From contig JAACJP010000023.1 in NCBI GenBank assembly GCA_013368375.1, positions 372,001 through 436,000 of the forward strand: a DNA stretch of 64,000 bases, given 5' to 3'. The notes beneath the pieces are model-generated. The model made no database searches and had not been told where the DNA came from. It worked only from the letters and a program-made list of their open reading frames with translations. Positions 47,797 through 59,062 of the stretch are shown here, in pieces. A program made the translations under genes and the position numbers. This stretch comes from Tricholomella constricta. Taxonomy: Eukaryota; Basidiomycota; Agaricomycetes; Agaricales; Lyophyllaceae. Numbering within the stretch: position 1 is the first letter of the stretch; each line of letters starts with the position of its first letter.

Positions 47797-49643
47797 CTAC
47801 TCCAAAACCTTGCCAGGGTTCATAATACCTCGCGGATCGAAGATTTCCTTGATCTTCTTCATCCATGCAATACTCACATCACTCTTGGAATAATGAAGTG
47901 CATGTGTCTTCATGGCGCCAACACCGTGCTCAGCCGAGATAGATCCACGATGCGAGGCTGAACAATAGAGATCAAAGAAAAGAGGTTAAAATTGGATGAC
48001 TAAGTCACTTACCGACGACCTCGTAAACATAGGGCTCGAGCGCGGCTTGAATTTCGGGTGTGTAGGACTTCGCGACGACGTTCAGATGCAAGTTTCCTGA
48101 ACACTGATCAGCAGCAGAATTATTCGCAGGACCAAACGACCTACCATCACCGACATGTCCATAGCCAACGACGTATTTCACGGCATGATCACCAAGCAGG
48201 CCCCTGGACTTCAGATGCTCCCGAGTACCATCAACAACATCTTGGAAGCTGGAGAGGGGAACCGAGATGTCATATTTATATGGTTTCCCCTCCTTGGAAA
48301 CAGCCTCCGTGACTCCCTCACGAAGGGCCCATAGCGAAGAAAACTGTGCAGGGGATTGGGAGAGCACACCGGTATTGATGAGAGGCTCCTCTGCTTCCAA
48401 GAGTGATTCCAAGAGGTCTGCCAGTTTCTAAGCAAAAAGTCAGCATAAGAGTAGGGCTTGGAGATGAGTAAACCTTTACCTCCTCGTCGTGTTCCCGCCG
48501 GCCACCACTGGTCTCAACTAGAACGAAACATTCGGCACCCTCGACGTCCTCGTCGCTGAGCGCCCTCCCTTGACCGTGTTTCACAGCCAAATCATATGAC
48601 GCCCGGTCAATGTATTCAAATGCCGAGAGGATTTCCGATAATTGTCGTTTGACAATTTCATACAATGGAAGAACATTCTTAAACGAGGGAAGAGCAAGAA
48701 TGACGTTGTTGGAGGCCTGGGGTGCGGGCGGCGTTAGGATGGAGACACCGGTAATTATTCCAAGAGTTCCCTCAGCACCAATGAAGAGCTGCTTGAGGTC
48801 GTAACCTGATTTGCAGAACCAAATAACAAAAGGTCAGTTGACGAAGTGACATCGGAACAGTGAATCATCACCTGTGTTGTCCTTACGCAATGTTGTCAAC
48901 TGATCAAGGATGGTACCGTCTGGAAGGACGACTTCAAGGCCAAGAACTGTGCCATGGAGAGAACCGTAGCGGAGAAGGCGGAGACCGCCGGCGTTTGTAG
49001 CAACATTCCCACCGATCTGACAGCTGTTTAAAAGCGTTAATGGTGCTCTAGATGGCACGGACGCACAACGTACCTCCCTTTCGCGCCTAAATCTATAGGC
49101 ATGATGTGATTATGGGGGGCAATATAGTCGGTGAGGGATTGGAGAATACAGCCGGCATCGGCGACCAGTATGCCTGCACATATAATTAATGACAGGAACG
49201 TTCAAAGATAAATTGTTGTAATGACCAGATACTGAGTCGAAGGAGCGGACTTTGCTCATGTTGGAAAGGGAGAGAATGACTTCGTCTCGTATGGGAACAC
49301 TTCCTCCCACCAGACCCGTGTTTCCGCCTTGAGGCACAATGCCTATGCGTCTCTCATTGCACCACTTTACTATTTCGCTGACTTGCTCTGTCGTTTTGGG
49401 TTTGAGAACTGTGGTCGAGGTGCCACGGTATTTGCGCATCCAGTCGCTGTTGTACTGATCAAGATCTTCTGACGACAATGATGAGGGTGGAAGGGTGGAG
49501 AGAATTGCCGACGGGGGAAGGATTTTGGCAAAGTGGGCGAGATCCTGCTCGGTGACTGAGTTGAGCTGCAGGGGGGCGGAATGATGGGCTCTCCATGAAC
49601 GTATGGCAGAGCGGCGGGCAGCATGGCGGGAGAGAGAGAGCAT
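47797..49643 (-). CDS. FAD-linked D-2-hydroxyglutarate/D-lactate dehydrogenase, mitochondrial
   Basis: Oxidises D-2-hydroxy acids to 2-oxo acids with FAD (Dld2/Dld3/D2HGDH group). The N-terminus [20 protein letters not shown] is a clear mitochondrial presequence. The FAD-binding PCMH domain has [58 protein letters not shown], and after a short intron [20 protein letters not shown]. It continues [20 protein letters not shown] and [20 protein letters not shown]. The C-terminal oxidase domain has [20 protein letters not shown], with the metal-binding His residues, [20 protein letters not shown], and the final [14 protein letters not shown]. Domain order and length match the family. Start is ATG 49643; about nine exons. 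It is divergent from the CNH-GYF gene over 237 bp. Confidence 0.93.
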
Positions 49644-49880
49644 GGTGGCGCCTGGACGAATGCTAGGCGCACGACTACGAATTAAACGGTTAAGGACTGA
49701 TAATACTCCGGGTTTCGGGTCAAAAAAGTGGCGTGGGATTCAGGGCAACCACTCAACCTCCTCAGCGTCCCCCACTTTCCTCTCCGCCATTTTCCATCAA
49801 TGTCACCTTGATTCGCCGTCAGACTGACTTGCTCTCGGACTATCTTCTTCCGCATTCCTTTTAAGGCTGTCACCCTTACC

Positions 49881-52800
49881 ATGGCCCACATCGCTGACCC
49901 CGAGGATACCCTAAGCGATGCCCATGACGCCCTTGAAGATGTCCAATATGTGGATCATCCTGGAGGAATAGAGGAAGTCGAGGTCTCTACCGGTATCGCA
50001 TCCGACATTGCTGTTCAACGTGTCAAAATCTCGACCTCGGATCAGAGCAAGGGCCACAGCAGTCCTATGCACAGTTCTCGGGGCGCGTCCATCTCAAACA
50101 GTCTCGAGCAACCGTCGGACGTTGCCAGCGTCCAGAGTTTGCCTGAAGTGCATGTTACCGAGCCGGAGACTATTTTACAGCAGAGACCTGCAACCGCCAG
50201 GACCATCGAATCATCGAATGCCACTACTCGACCTCCTCCCTCGCCTTCGCCTTCGCAGAACCCAGCCAGTCAGGAGGAGGGGCACCTAGCTCAGCAGCAA
50301 CGTAGAGCGCGGCATAGATCTACTGCTGATGTGCGCAATTCCAACCAATATAGGCTCTCATTCTTGCTGTACTAATCCCTCTTTCAGACTCGTTCTTCCA
50401 ACAGGCTCTCAGGGTTCTTCACAAACCTCATACATCGACGGGATCATCTGACGAATGGCACGCCACGCAATGCTATCCGCGAAGATCCTCCTGCCTCCAC
50501 TCCTGGTCAATTATCCAGAACTCCTTCTCGAGCGTCATCTCCTGCGCCAGGCAGGCCATCTACGCCTCCCCCTCCACTCCCCGCACCCACTCTTCAAGAG
50601 CTGGGGCTTTCGCTGTCCGTGCTTACGTCCGACCTCTCGCCATCACATTTCAGCACCCCTCCCTCGAGTGGTGCTTTTCTGGCTCCCCATTACCTGCTTC
50701 TTTGTCACGCTCAGGGCTTGGATGTACTCCCTCTTGTATCGCCTCCAGCGCCCCAGCCATATGCTCTTGTGCGCCGCGTCAACTTCAAAAGTGTTGTTGT
50801 TATGGAGCAGCGCGGAGTGTTGGTTGCCATTGCGGGAAGGCGGGATGGTGTCCGTGTGTACGCTTTGGAAGAAGTTAAAAAGGCAATTGAGTGGCGGATA
50901 GAGATGGAGGTGCGGCGTGAGCGAGATCGTTCGCGAAGGGACGCGGTGAAGAGGCTTGTGATGAACAGCCTGGACCACAGCAACGACTCTCGCGACTCCT
51001 CAGAAAAGACACGAAAAGCTAGCCTCTCCACCCCTCCTCCTGGTGACCCTATTCCCGGCAGTAACGTTCTCCGTAAGAGCTCATACGGCTCTGTCCTTAT
51101 CCCCCCTCCTCCCACTGCGACTCCTCCCGCGCCTTTGGTGCCTCGTTCACCCACTCCGCGAGGCCCAAAGAAATCCAGAGCTCCGCAAATACAGATACCA
51201 GACCAGATACCCGAACCCATGGACTGTCCCCCCCCATACAGCAGTCCTTCGGACCTCACCCACCCTCCGCGGCTTCAGCGCCAGACCTCGACAGTATCTT
51301 TCAATCCACGCTCGCGTAGCGGTTCAGTCAGCAACGTACTGGCAGGTGTCCCACGCAGCGTCGATGGGAGCAGAACTCGTGATCCAGACGTTAAGGCTGA
51401 CTGGGCGGAATCCAGTGACGACGAAGCTATTGATATCGTCGCCGCAGGATCCAGCGGCAGCCAGGCTTTAGATGAACGGACAAGTGCCACTCTATCCGCA
51501 AACGCTGCGACTACACAAACCTCACCTGTCCTCGCACCTGTACATTCCACGCCGCCTCGCACATCGATGAGCTCAACCCGACGGAATAGGCCGTCTAATC
51601 TTGATCTCTCCCTTTCGCGTTCTAATACAGTGGTACCTCCTGAACCTTCGCCTGCCCCTACTCTGTTAACACTTCGTCAGGCGCTATCTCATTCGCCTCC
51701 GACCCTTCACAATTTCCACACTGCAGACACGGCTCAGGTGCCCGATACCCCCTTTGGCCTCGCTGAAGAGGATGACGACGATGGTGACGACGGTATAAGC
51801 CTGGCTCAGGTTCTATTAGAGTCCCGGATACCCGATCTTCCTCCACTGGGGACAAGACGACCTCAGCAACCTATCTTGCTATCGTCCTCCCACCCTGAAG
51901 CCGATCCGCCTTCTAGCCCACGAACTTCTGAGGGGCATAGTCCTCTTGGTCGTCCACCTACTAATGACGGCGCGCAAAGACGTCGCCGTCGTTGGTCGAC
52001 ATTGCTTGGAGGTACATCGATGGACGCCAACGAGTCGATATCGACCTCTCCCTCAGCAACCCCGTCTACAGCACCAGAAAGGCCTTCTGGCCGCTTTTCA
52101 CGATCACAATCATTCCGATCTAGTAATTCCCAGACTTCGACAGTTCGTCCGTCAACGTCATCTAACGACCCTCCATCTGCTACGCCATCCTCCGCGACTC
52201 AACCGGAAATACGCGAAACAGCTCCCTCGGTCGTGTCTTCGCAGTCTTCTCGCTCATCCCGTTTCATTCCTCGCCTCCTCACCCACGCTTTCCACAGCCG
52301 GAGATCTGATGAGCGGCCTGCTTTGCCGACAGCCAGTGCCGTCGACACCGACGGTGCAAAGAAAGCCCCCGTGACTCCGCTCACACCCCATGCCCCTCCA
52401 CCGAAGTTGGAGTATGTCAAATTACCAGGTACAAAAGGTGCTTTGATGGTGAAAGCGGTTGAAACGGCCAAAAAAAGGTACGTTACCGAAACCTTCTATC
52501 ATTAAACTGACATTGACTACGCGTAGCTTCCTCGCTATCTTATGTGGTGAGAATGGCGAAAAGGTCGAATTATTCGCAGGGACCTATCGTACGGCACTGG
52601 GCCTTTCCCGGACCTTCATACTCCCGGATTCCCCCCGATCGCTTGAACTTCAGCTACAAGGAGACGATCTGGTGGAAGTTTTTCTCGTGTTTTCCCAGAA
52701 TGTCTTCGGTCTTGAGCCAGCTACTGTTCGGGTGCGGGAAGTCAGAATAGGACGCGCTGAACGTCGAGCTGCGAGACGACGGGCCCGGGAGGTGCGAGCT

Positions 52801-54227
52801 GGAGAAACCCCCAGCAATGATTCTGAGGTAGCCCTAGTTGAGGAAGATACCAATGTGAACGTCAGCATTGGTGTTTCTGTGTCTGTAGGCTCAACGGTAG
52901 TTGCGACTGGCGATGGAACCGACCGCTCGGCGACACCGCCACTTATACCAACCGAACATCCTGACGCTCAGCAGGACAGCGCAAACACACCCCCAGACTC
53001 TGCGACAACAACTGCCATATCACAACCTGAGGAACTTGTGGCCGTGGCAACAGCTCATATGGGCCCATATACGACGTTCCAGCAGTTGAGTTTCGCGCCA
53101 AAGTTCCCCTTGGCGTCTATTGCGGATGAATATATCATTCCTCCCACATATCCCTCGTTTCTGGAATACCGGGCTGAGCACGAGCCTGAAGATGCAAGCT
53201 CGACGGATTTGAGGCAAATACAGTTTTCACCGCCAGGCCTCCCTGTCCCAGTCCCCACGGCTCCTTCTCGATGGTATTATCGCGACCCTAAGAATGTCGT
53301 CCATGGTAAGTTAGACTCCACACTACGCGTCGCATCACACAATATTAACCAATCTGTTCCTATGTAGGTCCATGGAAGGCATCTTTGATGCAGCTCTGGT
53401 ACAAGGAGGGCCTCTTACCCCCCGATCTTCCTGTCAGGCGAGAAGAGGATGATACGTATATGCTTCTCAAGGATCTGAGATTGCAGAGTGTCGACCCCAC
53501 CCATCCTTTCCGATGCCCACCATCGCCAGCTACCCCCCCGCCCGCCGCCGCAGCGAGTATTTCTGAAGTAGACAAACCATTGTTATCCCCTATATCTCTT
53601 CTGGCCCAGCCTCGACACTTTGGACCTCCTGCGCTCTTCTTCTCCTCTCGCGGCGGGCATAGCACTGCGATCGTGGACGCTCGGGGACGATCAGTGCTCA
53701 AGGGCAGGTTCGTCTGGAGTTCCGACGAACAAGACGAGGACTCTAAGCCGGTGTTGATGGGCAAAATGGGTGATATAAAACGTTTGGAGGCATTGGATGT
53801 GGACGACCGAGCCGTATTGATCGCAATGCGCCGGGGAGGATTAGAAGCGGTGGACTTGAGCGATGCTTTGCTTCGTCCCGCAGACGAGTCTCGGACGGTG
53901 CTGCCGCAATTCACTCCACCTGTTTCCAATATCAATCGGCGGGCACCTTTCGTTTGGAAGATTGGAATGCCAGTCTCATCCTCGCCAACGACGGCCACCG
54001 TTCTTTCATCGAAAGGGAAAGGAAACCATGTCCATCTTCCAAGCCGAAAGATGAGCTCTGGGCCAACAAAATCTCCTGCTGGCAGGTCCGAATTTTCTTT
54101 GGGCGATGTAGAGCTGGAGGCTCACGACGAAGTGTTATTCCTTGGACGAAAAGATGACGAAATTTATTTCTGTGAACGCAACGCAGGATCTTTCCGCATA
54201 CTCCGACTCTGTCCCAGCGTTGTGTGA
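49881..54227 (+). CDS. Large CNH (citron homology) propeller protein with inserted GYF domain
   Basis: Function unknown. Residues 1-150 are disordered. From 50619 a CNH-like segment appears: SGAFLAPHYLLLCHAQGLDV, RRVNFKSVVVMEQRGVLVAI and GVRVYALEEVKKAIEWRIEM. A ~450-residue Ser/Pro-rich insertion follows. CNH sequence resumes at about 52400 (KLEYVKLPGTKGALMVKAVE; SFLAILCGENGEKVELFAGT; QGDDLVEVFLVFSQNVFGLE). A second insertion ends in a GYF domain at about 53272-53500: WYYRDPKNVVHGPWKASLMQ, LWYKEGLLPPDLPVRREEDD. Its spacing GPW-x4-M-x2-W-x3-G matches the GYF signature, with Leu-Leu replacing Tyr-Phe. CNH-like strands resume after it (ALFFSSRGGHSTAIVDARGR; IKRLEALDVDDRAVLIAMRR). Introns at 53306-53367 and two others are GT-AG. 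Start is ATG 49881, after a pyrimidine-rich leader. Confidence 0.82.
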
Positions 54228-54472
54228 TGAATTCTGTGATACTATACATGCGTTGTTTTGCTCTCACATTACGACTATAGCCCGCTACATATATTACTGC
54301 CATCATTTTATACATAGTCATGATGTAACTCTATCCAGCTGGTGCGTTAAGTTATAAAAATCAGTCGAATTTGCCAACCTGCGACCAAGTGGGTAGCGTG
54401 AATGACGTGTGGATAATTGTTAGATTCTACTCTGTCTACATTGACTTCTACATTCCTTGACAATGCTCAGCT

Positions 54473-57146
54473 CTACAACTTCGCGACAACCTTACGTAAA
54501 TCAGTCTTCAGAATCTTTCCAGTGGACGTTTTCTGATCAAATAACCTTTAAAGCAGTCATTAGAACAAAGTGACTTCGAATAACTCACAGGCAACTCTGG
54601 GACAACCTTGACCCACTCTGGGCAAGCAAATCCAGGTAGCCGGCTCTTCGCGTGCACTTTGAGGTCAACAGCGAACTCGTGATGACGGCCTGCCCATTTG
54701 GATGCATGTTGTGGGTGCAATACAACGAAAGCCATTGGCCGCTCTCCCCATTTTACATGGTTCCGCGCCACGACAGTGACTTCAAGGACATGAGGATGCG
54801 TTGCAAGTTCTGTGCGGGGAGACTTTTAATCAGGAATTGCGCCTGGAAGGTCATGGTTAGCTAGGTACCTTGTTCGATGGCCAGGGAGGATGCGTTCTGT
54901 GCCATGTGTTGATCAGTAAAGGAGTGTTGGAGGTACCAAGCTATTCGGTACCTCTCCACCCGAAATAATGATGTCTTTGCTTCTGTCCATGATAGCGACA
55001 CTCCCGTCCGGGTGCCAAACAGCTAGGTCGCCAGATCTGAACACGCCTCCACGGAAAGCCTTTGCCGTTGCCTCGGGATCACGGAAGTACTAAATGCGTG
55101 ATTTAAGGTCAGGGAGGTTCTGGCAATGATGAACAGTAGAGCTTGCTTCTTTCATGACAATGTTGCCTCGTGTGACAATTTCGCCTAGGGTCTTACCATC
55201 TCGAGGGACGTCTATCAGTTCGTCCTCTTTGGAATGTTTACCTGGTTGGTACACAACTCGGACTTCTTGGGCTGTCGCGAAAGCGTGGCCCTGCCTTGCC
55301 ATAAATTTCGAACGCTGCTCCAGGGAGAGTGTGGACCAAAAGGGTTGCTCGTAGTTTCTGGTGAATGGACCATAAGTCTGCGCCGATGTCAGTTTCCTGG
55401 TCAGTTTAAATCGGTGGTAGTTTACCTCTCTGCAAATGATATATTCTGGTCAGCATAACTTCCTAACAGACGAGATTAACGCACGTCAAACCGTAAACAT
55501 GGACAGGTGTTATGCCTATTGTTTCTAGCCCAGCGATGAGATGAGGAGTAGGGGCAGCCCCCGCTACGCAATGCGCTCAGCCCAGAAAGACAAAAAATGA
55601 GAAGCATCATCAGACCTATGATGGCTGTCACCTGCTGTGGGGGTTTCCGAGCTGAGGGATCGTTAATGATGCCAATCTAACAAGAAGCAATGAACCACTG
55701 TTCAAGTCCAACTCAAATATAACACTTCATACCTGAACAGTGGGTGCGCCACAGTAGTGTGTCACGCCGGAGTGCAAGAGGTGATTCCAGATATGGGTAT
55801 AGTCAACCGTGCGAAGGGTGACCTGTATGATTTAATGATGTGAATGCACGTTTGAGGGAGATCGTGATTTACGTACTTGTGCCGCAAAAGCAAAAACGCT
55901 GGCCCAGGGGAATGTCCAGCCCCCAGCATGGAACATGGGAAGGATCCTGTAACAAGATATAGAAAAGACAAACATTATACGCATGAATAGTACCAGAGGT
56001 ATGTCGAATCCCGATTCATCCTGGAGAAAGATTTTTAAGAAGGGACACTGCGTATAAATAAAGGAAATATTTTACCGTCCCTCGAACGCGTTCGCTATAG
56101 CTGCGAGGTAAGATCCTGGGCTCGTTACATTAGTAATTGACCCCTTCGTTGGAAACAAAATTTACCTCGGAGAGTTGTGAGGACACCCTTGGGCTATATG
56201 TTGCTGTAAGCAACCAATTAAACAGGGTGCGAGAGCGTGACATACGCGTCCTGTCGTCCCAGAGCTGTGTGAACTGTCAGTGAAAAGTGCATAAACCTAT
56301 TCGTGCTCAACCCGTACGTGTAACAAAGAAGACAGGGCTTATTTTCGTCAGCATCGGCGTCCAGGCCTGCCCAGCCTCGTTCACCGCTGAATTGGCGGCC
56401 TGTATCCAAAAATGTTTCGTAAGGGTCACCAGGCCTCCCAGTGTCGTTGGATACAACGAAAGGGATGCTAGTTCCCTGAATAAGGTGAGTATATTCATGG
56501 TCAATCAATATAAGGCGAGCGCCGCTGTGCTCGAGAATGTACGCGACTTCCTGAGGTCTGAGGCGGGTGTTGATCGGTGTCAGGATCGCCCTTGCAGCAA
56601 TCACTCCGTGATGGGCATCTGGGTATCTGTTCAGCTTGTATTCCTGAGACATCGGGGTTCAAATGGACCTGCAATCATTGGCCTATGCAGGAGGGTAGAA
56701 CGAGGATACTGGTTAGAGAGAGTTAACGGACGAATTGGGTGCAATGACAGCCACGCGATCTCCAGGATTGATGCCAGCTTGTATCAAAGCATAAGCCAGG
56801 TTTTGTATGCGTTGGGCCCTGTTCCAGCGATATCAGCCCGCTGACCTGGATGATACAGGTTGGACTGAAATTCACTGACCAGACAGCAAAGGTGTAGGAG
56901 ACAGGATACTCGACATCTGCATGTACAAGTGCAACCTTGTCAGGGTATATCTGAGCAGCGCGCAGAAGGAAGTCCAACGGGTTCTGGGATACATGCGAAG
57001 GTAAGTGACATAACGCTCGTGCTCGAACCAGGACTCATTACCAAGGGGTGTAAATGAACAGGCAAGTTGGGGGGAGTTTTGAGCGTCAAGCCGGCGCCTG
57101 GAGGGGGGATGCTGGCTGGAGTCGGGAAGAACACGGGCGAGAGCAT
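54473..57146 (-). CDS. Peroxisomal AMP-dependent acyl-CoA ligase
   Basis: ANL-superfamily adenylating enzyme that activates a carboxylic acid to its CoA thioester; substrate not determined. The first exon from ATG 57146 (MLSPVFFPTPASIPPPGAGL) leads to NPLDFLLRAAQIYPDKVALV. Next come HHGVIAARAILTPINTRLRP, the P-loop YTYGSGTTGRPKGVLTTLRG spliced from three small exons, and ILPMFHAGGWTFPWASVFAF. Later are TRGNIVMKEYFRDPEATAKA, FRSGDLAVWHPDGSVAIMDR, SKDIIISGGENAS and the catalytic-lysine tail KTSTGKILKTDLRKVVAKL. The final AKL is a type 1 peroxisomal targeting signal. Highly intron-rich (about 15 exons); some joins were read only around motifs. It is divergent from Rab5. Confidence 0.9.
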
Positions 57147-57784
57147 GGTTTAGTCGAAAGCCGGAACGAGTTGGAGAAGTGACTTTACCCCAGCCGGTTA
57201 CTTGATTAGTTGCCGGAATTCGCAGTGAGCTGAATAATGAACTCGTCGTCCTCCAATCCTGCCCGCCAGTTGACCTGTCAGTATTCTCTCAGACGGGTAA
57301 ATTGACTCGGATCTTAACAGTCTTCATCTCAGGAAGACTCGGGCGGCTCGCTATTCTTCCGTATCTACATGCGTCATCCCTCAGATGTGGTATCATAGAG
57401 TACAGGAGCACAATGCATTGCCGGCATGTACAGGCCTCGGGCCCAGAGGCCACGACAACCTCTTTGTGCGATGCCACATAGCTTGAAAGGGCCTTTCCTT
57501 ATTAATATATGTATCAGTGAAAAAGAAAAAAAGAAAAAAGAGGAGCCTGAAAACATTGTCGGGAACACGCCTGAATACCGCATTACATTCACCCATCCAT
57601 CCATCTATCCGATGTTTCTGTGTGGCTGACAATACGCCGTGTTCGTTCCTATTATGACAATGACCTGTGAACAAGTCGATACCGCAGTCCGGCATGTAGA
57701 CAAACATAAAACAAACAACGCAGGAATTGCAACGAATTGCTACGGTCCATCACTCTCTTTCTACCACATCTTTCCACACGCACT
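57147..57784. promoter_or_regulatory. Divergent region acyl-CoA ligase / Rab5
   Basis: No gene in these 638 bases. An A-rich GAAAAA-type tract at about 57519-57545 (poly dA:dT-like, often nucleosome-depleting in fungi) and a (CCAT)3 run at 57593-57605 lie midway. The last ~40 bases before Rab5 are pyrimidine-rich, as is usual for fungal leaders. Confidence 0.5.
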
Positions 57785-58856
57785 ATGTCTGATTCTGCTT
57801 CTGGTTCTGTGGACAAGTCTGTCCAAGTGAAGCTGGTTCTGCTGGGTAAGGGCACATCCTCGCTTTCTGCTTCAATTACTCGTGCATTGCGACCCACTCC
57901 ACTTTACCACATCTCCTTGTCGTCAACCTGACTTTTTCTATCATATCATGCTGATTCTATATCTTTCATAAGGCGAAGCAGCAGTGGGCAAGTCGTCTGT
58001 GGTTCTCCGATTCGTATGTCCAGAATGCTTCCTCAGCTTACCCATTCATTCACCTTGCTTCAACTTAGGTGTCGAACGAATTTCAAGCCAACAAGGAACC
58101 CACGATCGGGGCTGCGTTCCTTACACAGAAATGTCGATTGGAGGACCGCGTCTTGCGATATGAAATTTGGGACACAGCTGGACAAGAGCGATTCCACTCA
58201 CTTGCGGTGCGTTTGCTGGCCTGTCTTTTCCGATCTCATTTCCTGACTTCTTTTTACCAAATAGCCCATGTACTATCGTAATGCACAGGCCGCGGTCGTC
58301 GTTTATGACATCACCAAGGCCACCAGTTTAGAGAAGGCGAAGTCATGGGTCAAGGAGCTTCAACGGCAAGCCAACCCTAACATCGTTATTGCGCTGGCGG
58401 GGAACAAACTCGACCTTGTGCAACCTTCGGCTTTATCAACCGGTGCAGCATCATCCTCCGAGTCTGAAGACGAAGCCGATGATGCTACAGCTACTCCTGG
58501 CGAAACGCCCGGGTCGTCGGGAGAGCCCGAAAGCCTACGTCAGGTGCCTAGAGAGGAAGCACAGGCGTATGCGACAGAGGCAGGGCTACTCTTCTTTGAG
58601 ACCAGTGCCAAGACGGGAGAGGGCATCGTTGACATCTTTACTGAAATTGGTATTCGGCTCTCCCATCCGCTGCCCCTGCACAGCTAACATTTTTGCATCG
58701 GCAGCGAAAAAGATTCCGATTGAACACATCTTGGCTGCGACGAGGGGCACCGCCCGACCAGGTGCCGCTGGAAGTCGTGCCGATGGTGCGCGGCAAGAGG
58801 GTGGTGTTAATCTTGAGGAGAATGCGGCCAAATCCAAGGATGCATGCAATTGTTGA
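57785..58856 (+). CDS. Rab5/Vps21 small GTPase
   Basis: Rab5 controls early-endosome fusion. Exons give [20 protein letters not shown], then [14 protein letters not shown] (P-loop), [20 protein letters not shown] (switch I with conserved Thr), [16 protein letters not shown] and [20 protein letters not shown] (switch II), [10 protein letters not shown], and [20 protein letters not shown]. The C-terminus ends DACNC, a CxC geranylgeranylation signal. Between NKLDLV and [11 protein letters not shown] there is a ~40-residue acidic Ser/Thr-rich insertion with no stop codon and no strong intron signals, so it is probably real. Five or six exons; start ATG 57785 follows a pyrimidine-rich leader. All GTP-binding motifs are intact. 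Confidence 0.94.
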
Positions 58857-59062
58857 GATTTCCCTTTGATCGTCTATGTCTACATGTTTCTTTTTATTAC
58901 GAGTTCCATGACTGCGTTGTTACCCCTCCCCTTCTGCACGCCCATTTCTTTCCATAGGTCTACATACATCATCTTTAACCTTCGTAATCAGCTGACTTAT
59001 TCTCTGAGCATGGATTCCCCGATGAGCTAGCATGCTATGAGATTGACAAGGAATATTGATTA

